From: Peribacillus faecalis
GTDB lineage: Bacteria; Bacillota; Bacilli; Bacillales; DSM-1321
Direction: 5' to 3'
Assembly: GCF_014712675.1 (NCBI RefSeq)
Contig: NZ_JACXSI010000023.1
Coordinates: 140,243-204,242, forward strand
DNA length: 64,000 nt
The notes under the pieces were generated by a model that saw only the letters and a program-made list of their open reading frames with translations, ran no database searches and was not told the DNA's origin. Below, in pieces: positions 1 through 7,879 of the stretch (position 1 is the stretch's first letter; each line of letters begins with the position of its first letter). Made by a program: the position numbers and the translations under genes.

Positions 1-546
1 CACTTCGCTCATTTCTTTGCGCGTGCGCAAGTGTATCGACAGATTTGCGATGTCTTGCTTTAAGATATGCGTTAACCATTCTTTCCACTCATTTATGTCT
101 GTATAACCTAACCGCGTTTTTACGCTGACAGGCAATCCGCCAGCTTTTGCCGCTTCTATCAGCTCCGCCGCCAAGTCAGGGCGTAAAATCAGCCCGCTCC
201 CTTTTCCTCGTTGTGCAACATTCGGTACAGGGCAACCCATATTTATATCAATACCTTTGTAGCCCATTTCCGCCATTCCAATACTCATCTTGCGGAAGTT
301 TTCAGGTTTATCACCCCAAATATGCGCCACAATCGGCTGTTCATCTTCAGTGAAAGCTAAACGACCGCGTACACTCTTCTCTCCTTCAGGGTGACAGTAA
401 CTTTCGGAGTTCGCGAACTCCGTGAAAAACACATCCGGTCTCCCCGCTTCAGCTACAACATGACGGAATACAACATCCGTTACATCTTCCATTGGTGCAA
501 GTACGAAAAACGGCTTCGGTAAACTACTCCAAAAATTCTCTTTCAT
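1..546 (-). CDS. dus: tRNA-dihydrouridine synthase, N-terminal part (cut by window edge)
   Basis: FMN enzyme that reduces uridine to dihydrouridine in tRNA. About 182 N-terminal residues are present; the C-terminus lies left of the window. Visible: an opening [13 protein letters not shown] strand with FMN-loop character, the catalytic-cysteine motif [11 protein letters not shown] with the following GKGSGL, and VKTRLGY, all typical of the Dus TIM barrel. I chose the ATG at 546 because a GGACAGGA stretch precedes it; an in-frame ATG at 570 has no ribosome-binding site. The family is certain, the Dus subclass is not. Confidence 0.9.
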   Translation of the reverse strand, partial: MKENFWSSLPKPFFVLAPMEDVTDVVFRHVVAEAGRPDVFFTEFANSESYCHPEGEKSVRGRLAFTEDEQPIVAHIWGDKPENFRKMSIGMAEMGYKGIDINMGCPVPNVAQRGKGSGLILRPDLAAELIEAAKAGGLPVSVKTRLGYTDINEWKEWLTHILKQDIANLSIHLRTRKEMSEV

Positions 547-578
547 GTATTTCAATTCCTGTCCTCTCATCTAAAAAT

Positions 579-629
579 AAAAAGCAGATGATAAAGAAAT
601 TGTTTCTTACTCCTAATATGTCTGCTTTT
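579..629. terminator. Long hairpin upstream of dus
   Basis: Outer arms AAAAGCAGA and TCTGCTTTT pair perfectly, with an inner AAGAAA/TTTCTT stem. A-rich and T-rich flanks allow termination on either strand. It resembles the hairpins at 756-809 and 8795-8853. No intact gene ends here, so it may be left over from a lost gene. Confidence 0.55.
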
Positions 630-755
630 AGGTTTTATATAAATTAAACTAATTTCACCAGTTCAACAATTAAAGCTATCCACTAAATAGTGTATTTTAC
701 CTCACTTTTATGCAAAATGCCACTCCTATTACTTGTTAACTTTAGCGACTAAACA

Positions 756-809
756 AAAAAGCAAACAGTCAATAAGGTGGAGTATTCCACTTCTGAACTG
801 TCTGCTTTA
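756..809. terminator. Imperfect palindrome, terminator-like, member of a small hairpin family
   Basis: The arms run from AAAGCAAACAGT to ACTGTCTGCTTT, with an inner GTGGA/TCCAC stem. The layout and sequence match the hairpin at 8795-8853, so the two are related copies. It lies between the SDR terminator and dus. Confidence 0.5.
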
Positions 810-838
810 AATGCATTACAATGTCATCTCCAAAATAA

Positions 839-868
839 AATCGAGCAGAATCCATACCTGCTCGATTT
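839..868 (-). terminator. Intrinsic terminator of the SDR gene
   Basis: A 9-bp stem ATCGAGCAG/CTGCTCGAT is followed on the minus strand by a T-rich tract. It starts about 20 nt past the SDR stop codon. Confidence 0.75.
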
Positions 869-889
869 ATGCACTTGGTGCAAATCAAC

Positions 890-1645
890 TTATGGGCGCA
901 TGAATGCTCCACCATCTACCATAAATGTTTGCCCAGTCATGTATTTGCTATCTTCTGATGCTAAAAATACCGCTACTTTACCGATATCATTTTCAGGGTC
1001 ACCGAATCGTCCGACTGGGACCTTTTCTAAAGAGGCTTCATACATTTCAGGGAAAGCAGCCTTCCATTGCTGAACGCCTTCCGTTAATGCCATAGGTGAA
1101 ATAATGTTGATTGTTACACCGTCAGCCGCAACTTCATTTGCTACTACACGTGACATTCCGCGAATTGCTTCTTTTGCTGCTGCGTATGATGTTTGTGTTT
1201 TTTGACCAACTAAACCAGCGCCTGACGCAAAGTTGATGATGTTGCCTTTCGTTTCTTTTAAATACGGCATTGCTGCCTGCATTAAATAAAATGTGGGGAA
1301 AAACCCTGTTCCAAATGATAAATCGATGTGTTCACGAGTTGTTTGTTCAAACATTACTTGGCGAGAAACGTGGGCATTGTTCACTAAAACATTTAGTTGT
1401 CCGAATTTTCCGACTGTAAAATCTACAATTTTATGCAGTTCTTCATGTTTCATTAAATCAAATTGCAAAAATGCGCTTTCTGGAGAATAAGCTTGCAGTT
1501 CAGCTAGTGCTTTTTGACCTGCTTCTTCGTTTACATCAACGATAACTACTTTTGCTCCTTCTTTTACCATCGCTTTTGCCATCCCGTAACCAATACCACC
1601 AGCGCCGCCAGTAATAATCGCTACTTTATCTTGTAGTTTTTTCAA
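890..1645 (-). CDS. SDR-family NAD(P)-dependent oxidoreductase
   Basis: Short-chain dehydrogenase of 251 residues, the classical SDR length. The Rossmann glycine motif TGGAGGIG is at about residues 12-19, an NNAHVS motif follows, and the active-site YAAAK lies near residue 150. The C-terminus FMVDGGAFMRP is typical of the 3-oxoacyl-ACP reductase/gluconate 5-dehydrogenase group. The substrate cannot be read from sequence. I place the start at TTG 1645, which has GAGGT about 8 nt upstream; a further in-frame start at 1675 lacks one. It is transcribed divergently from a broken LysR gene, a common regulator/target arrangement. Confidence 0.85.
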   Translation of the reverse strand: MKKLQDKVAIITGGAGGIGYGMAKAMVKEGAKVVIVDVNEEAGQKALAELQAYSPESAFLQFDLMKHEELHKIVDFTVGKFGQLNVLVNNAHVSRQVMFEQTTREHIDLSFGTGFFPTFYLMQAAMPYLKETKGNIINFASGAGLVGQKTQTSYAAAKEAIRGMSRVVANEVAADGVTINIISPMALTEGVQQWKAAFPEMYEASLEKVPVGRFGDPENDIGKVAVFLASEDSKYMTGQTFMVDGGAFMRP

Positions 1646-1737
1646 GATGATGACCTCATTTCCTATTAATTTCAACTAGAGTATACTCTCTTTTCTGAAA
1701 TTTTACTGCAATTCTTACTCAAGGAATTTATTATAGA

Positions 1738-1758
1738 GTTATAAGAAATTATTATAAC
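1738..1758. promoter_or_regulatory. Inverted repeat, candidate LysR operator
   Basis: GTTATAA and TTATAAC are separated by 7 nt in the short gap between the divergent SDR and LysR genes, about 25 nt before the LysR start. The T-N11-A geometry and position fit autoregulation by a LysR protein. The assignment is inference. Confidence 0.4.
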
Positions 1759-1781
1759 TAAATGAAAAATAGGTGAAAGAG

Positions 1782-2640
1782 ATGAATTTTGAACATATCC
1801 ATTTCTTATTAGAACTAGCCGAACATTCAAGCATCTCAAGTGCAGCTAAAAAGCTCCATATTTCTCAACCTTCTTTAACAATGGTGATAAAAAAAGCAGA
1901 AGAAGAGCTAAATGTAAAACTTTTTGAACGTACATATAGCGGCATTCAATTAACCGAAGAAGGGCATCAAGCTTTACCGTACTTACGAAGACTGCATCAA
2001 ACTTACCATGAAATGATGGAAGTATTAAACAGCAATGAAGATAAATTAGTTTTAGGGTTATCAGCTGGGATATTGTATTTCGTTAATCCGATGATCAAGC
2101 ATTTAAAAACAATGTTTCGTTCATTCCAAATTGAAAGCTTCGATTTTCAACCGAATTTATTAGAGACCATACAGGATAGACAGTTTGACTTAACTGTGGT
2201 CACATATGAGCAATATACGCAGCTAGATAACAAGGATTTTGTTTTTATACCGTTTATGGAAGGTAAGATCATTTGCATTAAGCCGAAATAATTTTAATCG
2301 TGATGAACTGTCAATTGCAGATTTCCGTGATAAAAGCATTGTCATTTATAAACAGTATGATATTGAACAATACGTACTGCAAACACCGAATATCACTAAT
2401 CAGTTATCAGGTTATATTTCGACTGTTAATGGAGACTTAATTAGGCAATCTCTTGAGGAAGAGGATGTTTTCCATATCACGTTAGACAAAGCACTTGCGT
2501 TTTTCGAACCGGAATTATTGAAAACATTACATCATTATTCGATTAAAGAGTTGGATAAAACATTCCAATATGGATGGCTTTACTTAAAAAACTCGCCTAA
2601 AGCACCGGCACTCCAATCATTTTTGATGAAAAATTTTTAA
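1782..2640 (+). pseudogene. LysR-family transcriptional regulator, frameshifted
   Basis: The first part has the LysR winged helix-turn-helix (FLLELAEHSSISSAAKKLHISQ) and the start of the effector domain, and stops at TAA 2289-2291. The rest of the effector domain resumes in the next frame from about 2284 (NNFNRDELSIADF onward) and runs to 2640. Joined, they give about 285 residues, normal for the family, so one single-base indel near 2284-2290 separates them. The ATG at 1782 follows an AGGTGA site. It could be a true recent pseudogene or a sequencing error. It probably once controlled the divergent SDR gene. Confidence 0.8.
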
Positions 2641-2789
2641 ACGACTAAAAATCTATAAACGCCTTTTTTAAAAAAGTAAACAATTATCAGACAACCACTA
2701 TTGACACTTGTAACGTCTGCTTATATGCGAGTAAGCATCTACACTATTACGGTTGACAAAAATTCAAGCTAACTATCATTACATAAAAA

Positions 2790-2862
2790 AGGCAGCGCCA
2801 CCCTATTTAGGGGGCTGACTGCCTTATTTTGATATAAGTTGTAAAATTTACTCCACTTGTGT
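2790..2862 (-). repeat. rlmCD 3'-end remnant R1 (most decayed)
   Basis: A GGCAG...CTGCC terminator hairpin is followed on the + strand by a copy of the rlmCD C-terminal coding end in reverse. On the minus strand it reads T-Q-V-E-stop-I-L-Q-L-I-S-K-stop, compared with [12 protein letters not shown]-stop in the live gene at 19693. It lacks the extra 40 bp shared by R2-R5. I take it as the leftmost relic of integration at rlmCD. Confidence 0.65.
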
Positions 2863-2888
2863 ACCTAGACTAATATTTGGACAAATGT

Positions 2889-3743
2889 TTACATACCCAT
2901 TATTGCGCCATTAGGCTTTGGTAATTCGTGTTCTATTATCTGGTTCATTTTACAAAAATGTTCAAAAAATTGTTGTGCCAGCTCTCGTTCATCTGGGTCA
3001 CTTTTCAACGATACTATATCAAGCAAAATTTGAGCCATCCATGTGTTATCAAAATAGCGGTATTTACCTGTATTCCACGCTACTTTTTCAGGAGATTTTA
3101 CATTCACATAATATTCCCAGAAAAGCAACTGATCGGATTCTTGTTCTGTAAGTTGGAGTTTGTATTTTGAATGGGCAGGAATATACCCATCTTCACAAAG
3201 CTTACCAACAAAATCTTTATCCACCATATAGACACCTAAGATACGTCTGTCTTTTTCAGACATGTTGGAATCTCTTGCTGTTAACAGGACCGCACTATTT
3301 TGGTGCAAACGGATCGGCTTGTTCGGCTTCCCCTTGTTATTACCACTTTTTATTACGCCTGAAAATACCTTCCACTCTGACAAAGAACTATTCTGTTCTT
3401 CTTTGTCACACCAAAAAACCATTTGCGATTCAGGGTGAAGTTTATGATGTCTCATAAGTTTTTCGTGTTCTATGCGAAGTTCCTGTTTTTTTCGTTGTAG
3501 TTTCTTTTCCTCTTCCTTTTTCCACTCTTCTTCTTTTCGCTCTTTTTCCTTTTTTTGTATAATCTCTTCGAGTGACTTAGCATCACTTTCATCATGTAGA
3601 TTTAAGTGCTTTTCAAATACATCAGGGAAAACAAACATTTTATTTTCCGATGCGAAATGTATCTCAATACTACAATCATTTTGTTTAACTATACTACCCG
3701 TGCCAAAACGCTTGTGTGTAACTTTCTTATTGATTAGATTCAT
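2889..3743 (-). CDS. Tudor-domain/coiled-coil protein with uncharacterised C-terminal domain
   Basis: Protein of 284 residues. Residues 1-50 (KVTHKRFGTGSIV...IHFASENKMFVFPDVF) match the pattern of the C-terminal Tudor-like domain of PcrA, seen in this window at the end of pcrA ([13 protein letters not shown]). Residues about 58-100 are a highly charged K/E-rich coiled coil. The rest (about 105-280, with SGVIKSGNNKGKPNKPIRLHQN and RRILGVYMVDKDF) is a compact globular domain that may be PUA/EVE-like; I do not recognise it firmly. A ribosome-binding site AGGAGG precedes the start. It is the only gene in module R1-R2. Function unknown; RNA polymerase or nucleic-acid binding is inference from the Tudor domain. 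Confidence 0.7.
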   Translation of the reverse strand: MNLINKKVTHKRFGTGSIVKQNDCSIEIHFASENKMFVFPDVFEKHLNLHDESDAKSLEEIIQKKEKERKEEEWKKEEEKKLQRKKQELRIEHEKLMRHHKLHPESQMVFWCDKEEQNSSLSEWKVFSGVIKSGNNKGKPNKPIRLHQNSAVLLTARDSNMSEKDRRILGVYMVDKDFVGKLCEDGYIPAHSKYKLQLTEQESDQLLFWEYYVNVKSPEKVAWNTGKYRYFDNTWMAQILLDIVSLKSDPDERELAQQFFEHFCKMNQIIEHELPKPNGAIMGM

Positions 3744-4116
3744 TATTCAAATCCTCCTCGTATAATAAAAACTCGGTTACTAATAAATAGGATACTGATA
3801 ATTTTATTCAACTAACTTATTTTAAAGCTCACACAATTGTTTGAATTTTCCACTTCGGTTTAAAGGATATAAAAAAACGCATCCAAATTCTATCTTCAAA
3901 AAGTGCCAGCGGAATTTGAAAAACGATTATAAAACAACTGTATAACCATCATAACATTTTTTTAACAAATTCACAAATTTATTATTGACAAAATATTTTT
4001 ACAGGAGGTAAAATAAAAGGTTATTTTCTACAAAACGTTAAACCAACAATGAAATAAAAGCCTCCCAAAAGACGTAAAAATTTTTAGGTCTACTTGAACA
4101 ATGCCAAAAACTCAAA
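3744..4116. other. Non-coding gap in module R1-R2
   Basis: No coding sequence is visible. It should hold the promoter of the gene ending at 2889. On the + strand TTGACA at 3986 with a TAAAAT about 18 nt later resembles a promoter, but no gene follows. A near-perfect 22-bp palindrome (AGAC...GTCT around an A5T5 core) lies at 4069-4090. Confidence 0.4.
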
Positions 4117-4220
4117 TAAGGCCGCGCCCCCTATAGAGGGCTTACTGCCTTATTTTAATACATTTTCCACGTGTGTGGACTGTATGTGGCAACACATGGG
4201 GTGCTGGTGGGTTTAATAAT
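4117..4220 (-). repeat. rlmCD 3'-end remnant R2 (attachment-site-like junction)
   Basis: The terminator hairpin is followed by a minus-strand reading T-H-V-E-N-V-L-K-stop, an rlmCD C-terminus with a small in-frame deletion. To its right is a 40-bp block (GTGGACTGTATGTGGCAACA then TGGTGGGTTTA) that also occurs in R3, R4 and in weaker form R5 but not in rlmCD itself. The join of a gene end to foreign sequence is what a recombinase attachment junction looks like. Confidence 0.75.
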
Positions 4221-4235
4221 AAGGCTCGAATCTTT

Positions 4236-4343
4236 CTAAGTCGAGTCTATTTTATTTTCTACTTCAATCAAGTACTGAAAATATACTTTGTCATGATCTT
4301 CTTTCAAAATTCTATAACCATCGGCGACTAATCCATCGATAAA
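4236..4343 (-). pseudogene. C-terminal gene fragment, unrecognised
   Basis: An open stretch of 35 codons (FIDGLVADGYRILKEDHD... ending in a stop) with no start codon; an in-frame TAG sits directly upstream. The composition looks like real coding sequence. I do not recognise the family. It lies between the R2 junction and the XRE gene and is probably the tail of a gene lost by deletion. Confidence 0.4.
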
Positions 4344-4353
4344 CTAGGATTTT

Positions 4354-4935
4354 TTAGTATCCCACTATCTTATAAGCTGCCTTTTTGTATTTATTATTTC
4401 CTACAACAAACTTCTTATCTGTAATAGTTTTTGCAAGCTCAACAGATGTAATGAATTCCTTTGTCACATTGACAAGGTATTGCTTATTATTGTTTACAAC
4501 CAAATAATATGCTGAGTTGTCTGCCGCATAATCTGCCATCTGAAATATCCCAGGTTGAAACAAAAAATCCAGAATGTTCTGTGTTTTACTTAAATTCTTT
4601 GATCTGATTAGTGGATAAATATCAGTAGCATTAGGATATTTATCCAGCACAACAGCATCCTCTTTTGATCTGCATTTTCCGATTACTTCAAAATCGTCTA
4701 ATACAATTTGTTCCTTAATTTCGGAAAAATCAATTGTACTCTCATCATTCAAAAGATAATCGATGCTCTTATTTAAGAGCAGTGCCATCGACTTAAGATT
4801 TTCAATATCCGGCATACCCTTATTATTTTCCCATTTTGCCACTGCCGATCTGGATACGCTCATCTTTTCTGCCAACTGTTCCTGTGATAATCCTGCTTCT
4901 TTTCTCGCTTCTTTTAACTTGTCTCCAAATGTCAT
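4354..4935 (-). CDS. XRE-family transcriptional regulator
   Basis: 193-residue DNA-binding protein. Residues 1-60 (FGDKLKEARKEAGLSQEQLA...VSRSAVAKWENNKGMPDIENL) form a Cro/C1 helix-turn-helix, followed by the usual linker SIDYLLNDE. The remaining ~120 residues are an unclassified sensor domain. The ATG at 4935 has a perfect GGAGGT about 7 nt upstream; upstream in-frame starts do not. It is a single-gene unit in module R2-R3, and its target is not evident. Confidence 0.8.
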   Translation of the reverse strand: MTFGDKLKEARKEAGLSQEQLAEKMSVSRSAVAKWENNKGMPDIENLKSMALLLNKSIDYLLNDESTIDFSEIKEQIVLDDFEVIGKCRSKEDAVVLDKYPNATDIYPLIRSKNLSKTQNILDFLFQPGIFQMADYAADNSAYYLVVNNNKQYLVNVTKEFITSVELAKTITDKKFVVGNNKYKKAAYKIVGY

Positions 4936-5194
4936 CTTCGTGACCTCCTTACGTATGATGGATGAGTTCATGCTACATCCTTTAATGCAAAAAGCACAAG
5001 AAACGTTCTGTAACAACAATGTTACGCTCCGTAACAATAGCTTATTTACTGAATTTCCAGTAACTCATTCCATTAAAGAAACTGCATTTTTACGACTTCC
5101 TTTTACTCTTTAAAATATCAGATAGCACATACTATTATTTCTTATAAATTATCAACAATCTATGATAATAGTAAATCATGATTGGTAACAGTAC

Positions 5195-5296
5195 TACTAC
5201 ATCTTCACAACGTATTGCAACACGAAACGTATAAAAGCAAAGTTAAAAGGCATGAGCCCGATACAATATCGAACTCATGCCCTAACCGCTGCCTAA
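5195..5296 (+). pseudogene. IS3-family (IS150 group) transposase OrfB, C-terminal fragment
   Basis: The reading frame ends TKRIKAKLKGMSPIQYRTHA-LTAA-stop, the hallmark C-terminus of IS150-group IS3 transposases. Only about 30 codons remain and no start is present. The coding end contains the inverted sequence GGCATGAG...CTCATGCC. It is followed by the element's right terminal repeat, so this is a decayed insertion-sequence end. Confidence 0.75.
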
Positions 5297-5332
5297 TGAA
5301 TTAACCTTGTCTAACTTTTAGGGGTCACTTCA
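5195..5332 (+). mobile_element. Right-end remnant of an IS3-family insertion sequence
   Basis: It contains the transposase C-terminal codons and, at about 5307-5332, TGTCTAACTTTTAGGGGTCA plus a few bases, which matches the usual IS150-group right inverted repeat. The element end butts into the terminator hairpin of remnant R3, whose left arm is missing. The insertion therefore hit an existing attachment remnant. Confidence 0.7.
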
Positions 5333-5425
5333 AGAGGGCTGACTGCCTTATTTCAATATAAGCTGAGCGACATTTTCCACGTGCGTGGACTGTATGTGGT
5401 AACACATAAAATGTTGGTGGGTTTA
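5333..5425 (-). repeat. rlmCD 3'-end remnant R3 (attachment-site-like junction)
   Basis: Only the right arm of the terminator hairpin remains, then T-H-V-E-N-V-A-Q-L-I-L-K-stop on the minus strand, an intact rlmCD C-terminus. It is followed by the shared 40-bp non-rlmCD block. The left hairpin arm has been replaced by the IS3 remnant. Confidence 0.8.
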
Positions 5426-5480
5426 TCATCATTATACAAGACAATGCAACTACGCATTACTAAAAAGATCGTTACTTTAA

Positions 5481-6044
5481 TTACTCCCCATAAATAATTT
5501 TCGCGATACCGTAATGACTGATATTTTCAATCAGATTTGCAATTTCAGAGGATGATTCCTTAAAATCATTCTGAATCCATTCATTTAGTATACCTATTGT
5601 CCCTGCAGAAATAAACGTGGACAAATACCCTACCTGTTCTTGGGGCACATTTTTTCCGTAACGATTCCATTTTTCTACACATTTCTGATGAGCAATATCC
5701 AAAACATCATTCAAAAAATCTTTCCCATTCTTCAAACTGAAGAGAATTCTACTCAGCTCCTTATTCCTCAAAATCACCTCGAGAATTTCACTCGTAAATC
5801 CAGAAATCGTATAGTCATCTTTAGAAAGAGAAATAGCTTCCTTCAGTTCGGAAACGTACTGACTTTTTAACTTCTCCATTAAGTCATAAACATCATCATA
5901 GTATCGATAAAATGTAGCCCGGTTAATTTCACATTGTGAACATAGCTCCGTTACCGTAATCTTATTGATCGGTTTTTGTTCAAGCAATTCAATAAATGTA
6001 TCTTTTATTACTTTTTTAGTATACCTTATTCTGCGATCTTCCAT
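5481..6044 (-). CDS. TetR/AcrR-family transcriptional regulator
   Basis: About 187 residues. The N-terminal 60 residues (RIRYTKKVIKDTFIELL...ITVTELCSQCEINRATFYRYY) are a TetR helix-turn-helix, followed by a helical ligand domain of the DhaS/TetR_C type. I start at ATG 6044 with GGAAG 5 nt upstream; ATG 6056 in the same frame is possible. It is divergent from a degV gene with about 150 bp between them carrying repeated operator-like motifs, so regulation of degV and itself is likely. Confidence 0.85.
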   Translation of the reverse strand: MEDRRIRYTKKVIKDTFIELLEQKPINKITVTELCSQCEINRATFYRYYDDVYDLMEKLKSQYVSELKEAISLSKDDYTISGFTSEILEVILRNKELSRILFSLKNGKDFLNDVLDIAHQKCVEKWNRYGKNVPQEQVGYLSTFISAGTIGILNEWIQNDFKESSSEIANLIENISHYGIAKIIYGE

Positions 6045-6076
6045 TTTTACTTCCATTCCTAAACAGTTTGTTAAAT

Positions 6077-6180
6077 AGTGTTTAATAACTAACATTTTGT
6101 CGTTGATTGGTGATTGATGTGACAGTTGCATCATTATACAATGATAGCAACTTTTATACAACACAGTGTTTAATAACTAA
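6077..6180. promoter_or_regulatory. Divergent TetR/degV control region with repeated motifs
   Basis: A 16-bp direct repeat AGTGTTTAATAACTAA occurs at 6077-6092 and again at 6165-6180, next to each gene start. Between them, 6126-6150 is an inverted repeat (TTGCATCATT with AATGATAGCAA). Paired sites at both ends of a divergent promoter fit a TetR autoregulator. Which motif is bound cannot be told from sequence. Confidence 0.5.
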
Positions 6181-6191
6181 TGGAGGATTTC

Positions 6192-7046
6192 ATGAAGAAC
6201 ATTTCAATTATTACAGATGGAAGTTGCGATATACCTGTTGAGGTAATTAAAAAATATAATATTAAAATCATCCCTCTTCATTTTCAATTTGAGGATAATA
6301 TAGAGTATGGTTCAGGACGCAAGATGGACAACGAGGAGTTTTATAGAAGATTAAAAGATGGAGAGATTGCCAAGACTAGCGCTAGTTCTCCTTCATCCGC
6401 AATGGAATTACTAAAAAAAGAGCTAGAGCAAGGAAATGATGTCATTTGTATAGCTCTTTCTAGTTCATTGAGTTGTACCTTCAATAATATAAGAATGGCT
6501 AGCCTTGAATTACTAGACTTATATCCAAACTGCCGTATTACAGTGGTAGATTCCGGCACCGCTTCTATGGCCATGGGAATGATGGTAATAAAAGCATGTA
6601 TGTTGAGAGAAGAGAATTATTCCTACGACCAAATTATTGATCACCTAAATGAAAATAAGCATTCCTACCACGTTGAATTTTACGTGAATGACTTGCAACA
6701 TTTAGCAAGAGGTGGCAGACTTACCCCTGCGATTGCAAAGATAGGAAGTTTCATAGGTATTAAGCCCATTCTATCTGTCACAGAAGCTGGAACACTACAA
6801 GATGTATGCAAAGCTAGAAAAACATCTGGTGCTATCAAGAAAATAAAAGAAAGATTTTTAGCGTCCAAAGTCGAAAAAGAAATGGTCTGCATTTTACATT
6901 CCAATACTCTCGATAAAGCACTAATATTAAGTGAAGATCTACAATTGGAACAGTCTTTCTCACAAGTAATCATCGCAGACATTGGCCCAGCTATCGGCAG
7001 TCATACCGGTCCAGAATGCTTAGGACTAGCATATATAAAATTATAA
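6192..7046 (+). CDS. DegV family fatty-acid-binding protein
   Basis: 284 residues. The N-terminus ISIITDGSCDIP is the DegV signature, with IIPLHFQF and the conserved lipid-pocket segment KTSASSPS. DegV (FakB-type) proteins bind single fatty acids and present them to the FakA kinase for incorporation into phospholipid. ATG 6192 follows GGAGG; the extra codons upstream have no ribosome site. The gene is divergent from a TetR regulator. It is probably an accessory paralogue carried by module R3-R4 rather than the core FakB. Confidence 0.85.
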   Translation: MKNISIITDGSCDIPVEVIKKYNIKIIPLHFQFEDNIEYGSGRKMDNEEFYRRLKDGEIAKTSASSPSSAMELLKKELEQGNDVICIALSSSLSCTFNNIRMASLELLDLYPNCRITVVDSGTASMAMGMMVIKACMLREENYSYDQIIDHLNENKHSYHVEFYVNDLQHLARGGRLTPAIAKIGSFIGIKPILSVTEAGTLQDVCKARKTSGAIKKIKERFLASKVEKEMVCILHSNTLDKALILSEDLQLEQSFSQVIIADIGPAIGSHTGPECLGLAYIKL

Positions 7047-7268
7047 GGACGGACTAATTCTCCGTCAGCGTCAGTTAAAATGATGTGACTATTCAAAATG
7101 AAACTAGTGTGGTCAATCATAGTGCCTTTTGCGATAATCATTGACATAATATGACCAAAGCTTAACCTTGTTGCGCCAGGTTGGATGACAGAGACTCTTA
7201 TGTAACCACACTTAATTAGCCAATTGATTAAAATAAGAAATTAATATCATTACCACAATAAGAGCTGA

Positions 7269-7303
7269 AAAGGAGTTACAACTTTATGTTGGAGCTCCTT
7301 TTT
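7269..7303 (+). terminator. Terminator-like hairpin in the 7047-7326 gap
   Basis: AAAAGGAG and CTCCTTTTT form an 8-bp stem with a T tail on the + strand. It is 220 nt beyond degV. The rest of 7047-7326 shows no coding sequence that I recognise; a short GACGGA/TCCGTC hairpin just after the degV stop lacks a T tract. Confidence 0.4.
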
Positions 7304-7326
7304 AATATCGAAATTGTTGAAGACAT

Positions 7327-7440
7327 AAAAAACGGCAGTGCCCCCGAGAGGGCTGACTGCCTTATTTCAATATAAGCTGAGCGACATTTTCTACATGTGT
7401 GGAGTGTATGTGGCAACACACGGGATGTTGGTGGGTTTAT
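7327..7440 (-). repeat. rlmCD 3'-end remnant R4 (attachment-site-like junction)
   Basis: The terminator hairpin is almost identical to the one after the live rlmCD gene. The minus strand then reads T-H-V-E-N-V-A-Q-L-I-L-K-stop. Upstream of the conserved T-H-V codons the identity to rlmCD ends and the shared 40-bp block begins. It is the best-preserved copy and marks the left border of the 8-kb ATPase module. Confidence 0.85.
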
Positions 7441-7594
7441 CAACCTCTTTAGCTATTTGGGTAAAAATTGTTGCTACTGTCAAAAATTTAAGTATTGAAT
7501 CCAAGTTGGCTCTCAACGCTCCATAAATTTCGTTCAAAAAATCATTCCATAATTTGAAACCTTGTTGAGCGTTTTTTTCCTGACCTTCTAACCT
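7391..7594 (-). pseudogene. Open fragment ending inside the R4 attachment sequence
   Basis: A stop-free stretch of 67 codons (LWNDFLNEIYGALRANLDSI...) without a start codon, bounded upstream by TGA. Its last ~15 codons run through the shared 40-bp block of R4 and stop at TAG in the rlmCD-like part. It may be the tail of a gene truncated by integration. I do not recognise the family. Confidence 0.35.
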
Positions 7595-7860
7595 TCAACA
7601 TCATCAAAGTCAGCAGATTCCCGAGACCAATCTTTTGCCTATACATCGTCAAGCTTTTGCTCCCATTCCTCTTTTTTCAAATTAGTTGTTTGGCTATTTG
7701 AAGAGTCTTCTGTCGTTTGTTTAGGCTCCTCTTTTAGAATCTCTTCATCTAATTTAGGGTACGTAACTAATGTAGTAGCGCCGTTGACATAGGTGGTCTT
7801 TTCTTTATTTTCAAATACATAATGTTTTACACCATCTACTGTATGTATATAGGTATTCAC
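7588..7860 (-). pseudogene. Small hypothetical gene with an in-frame stop
   Basis: ATG 7860 opens a 73-residue frame (NTYIHTVDGVKHYVFENKEK...) rich in E, K, S and T, stopping at TAG 7639. The same frame continues for 16 plausible codons (AKDWSRESADFDDVEG) to a second stop at 7588. The reading suggests a nonsense mutation near the 3' end, although the shorter product may still be made. The family is unknown. It follows a decayed lipoprotein gene. Confidence 0.4.
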
Positions 7861-7879
7861 TATATGTATTTACAATAAT

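Noticed and set aside
3986-4015. Plus-strand promoter for a small RNA
   Set aside because: The boxes look plausible, but there is no convincing transcript unit or terminator, so I did not list it as a gene.
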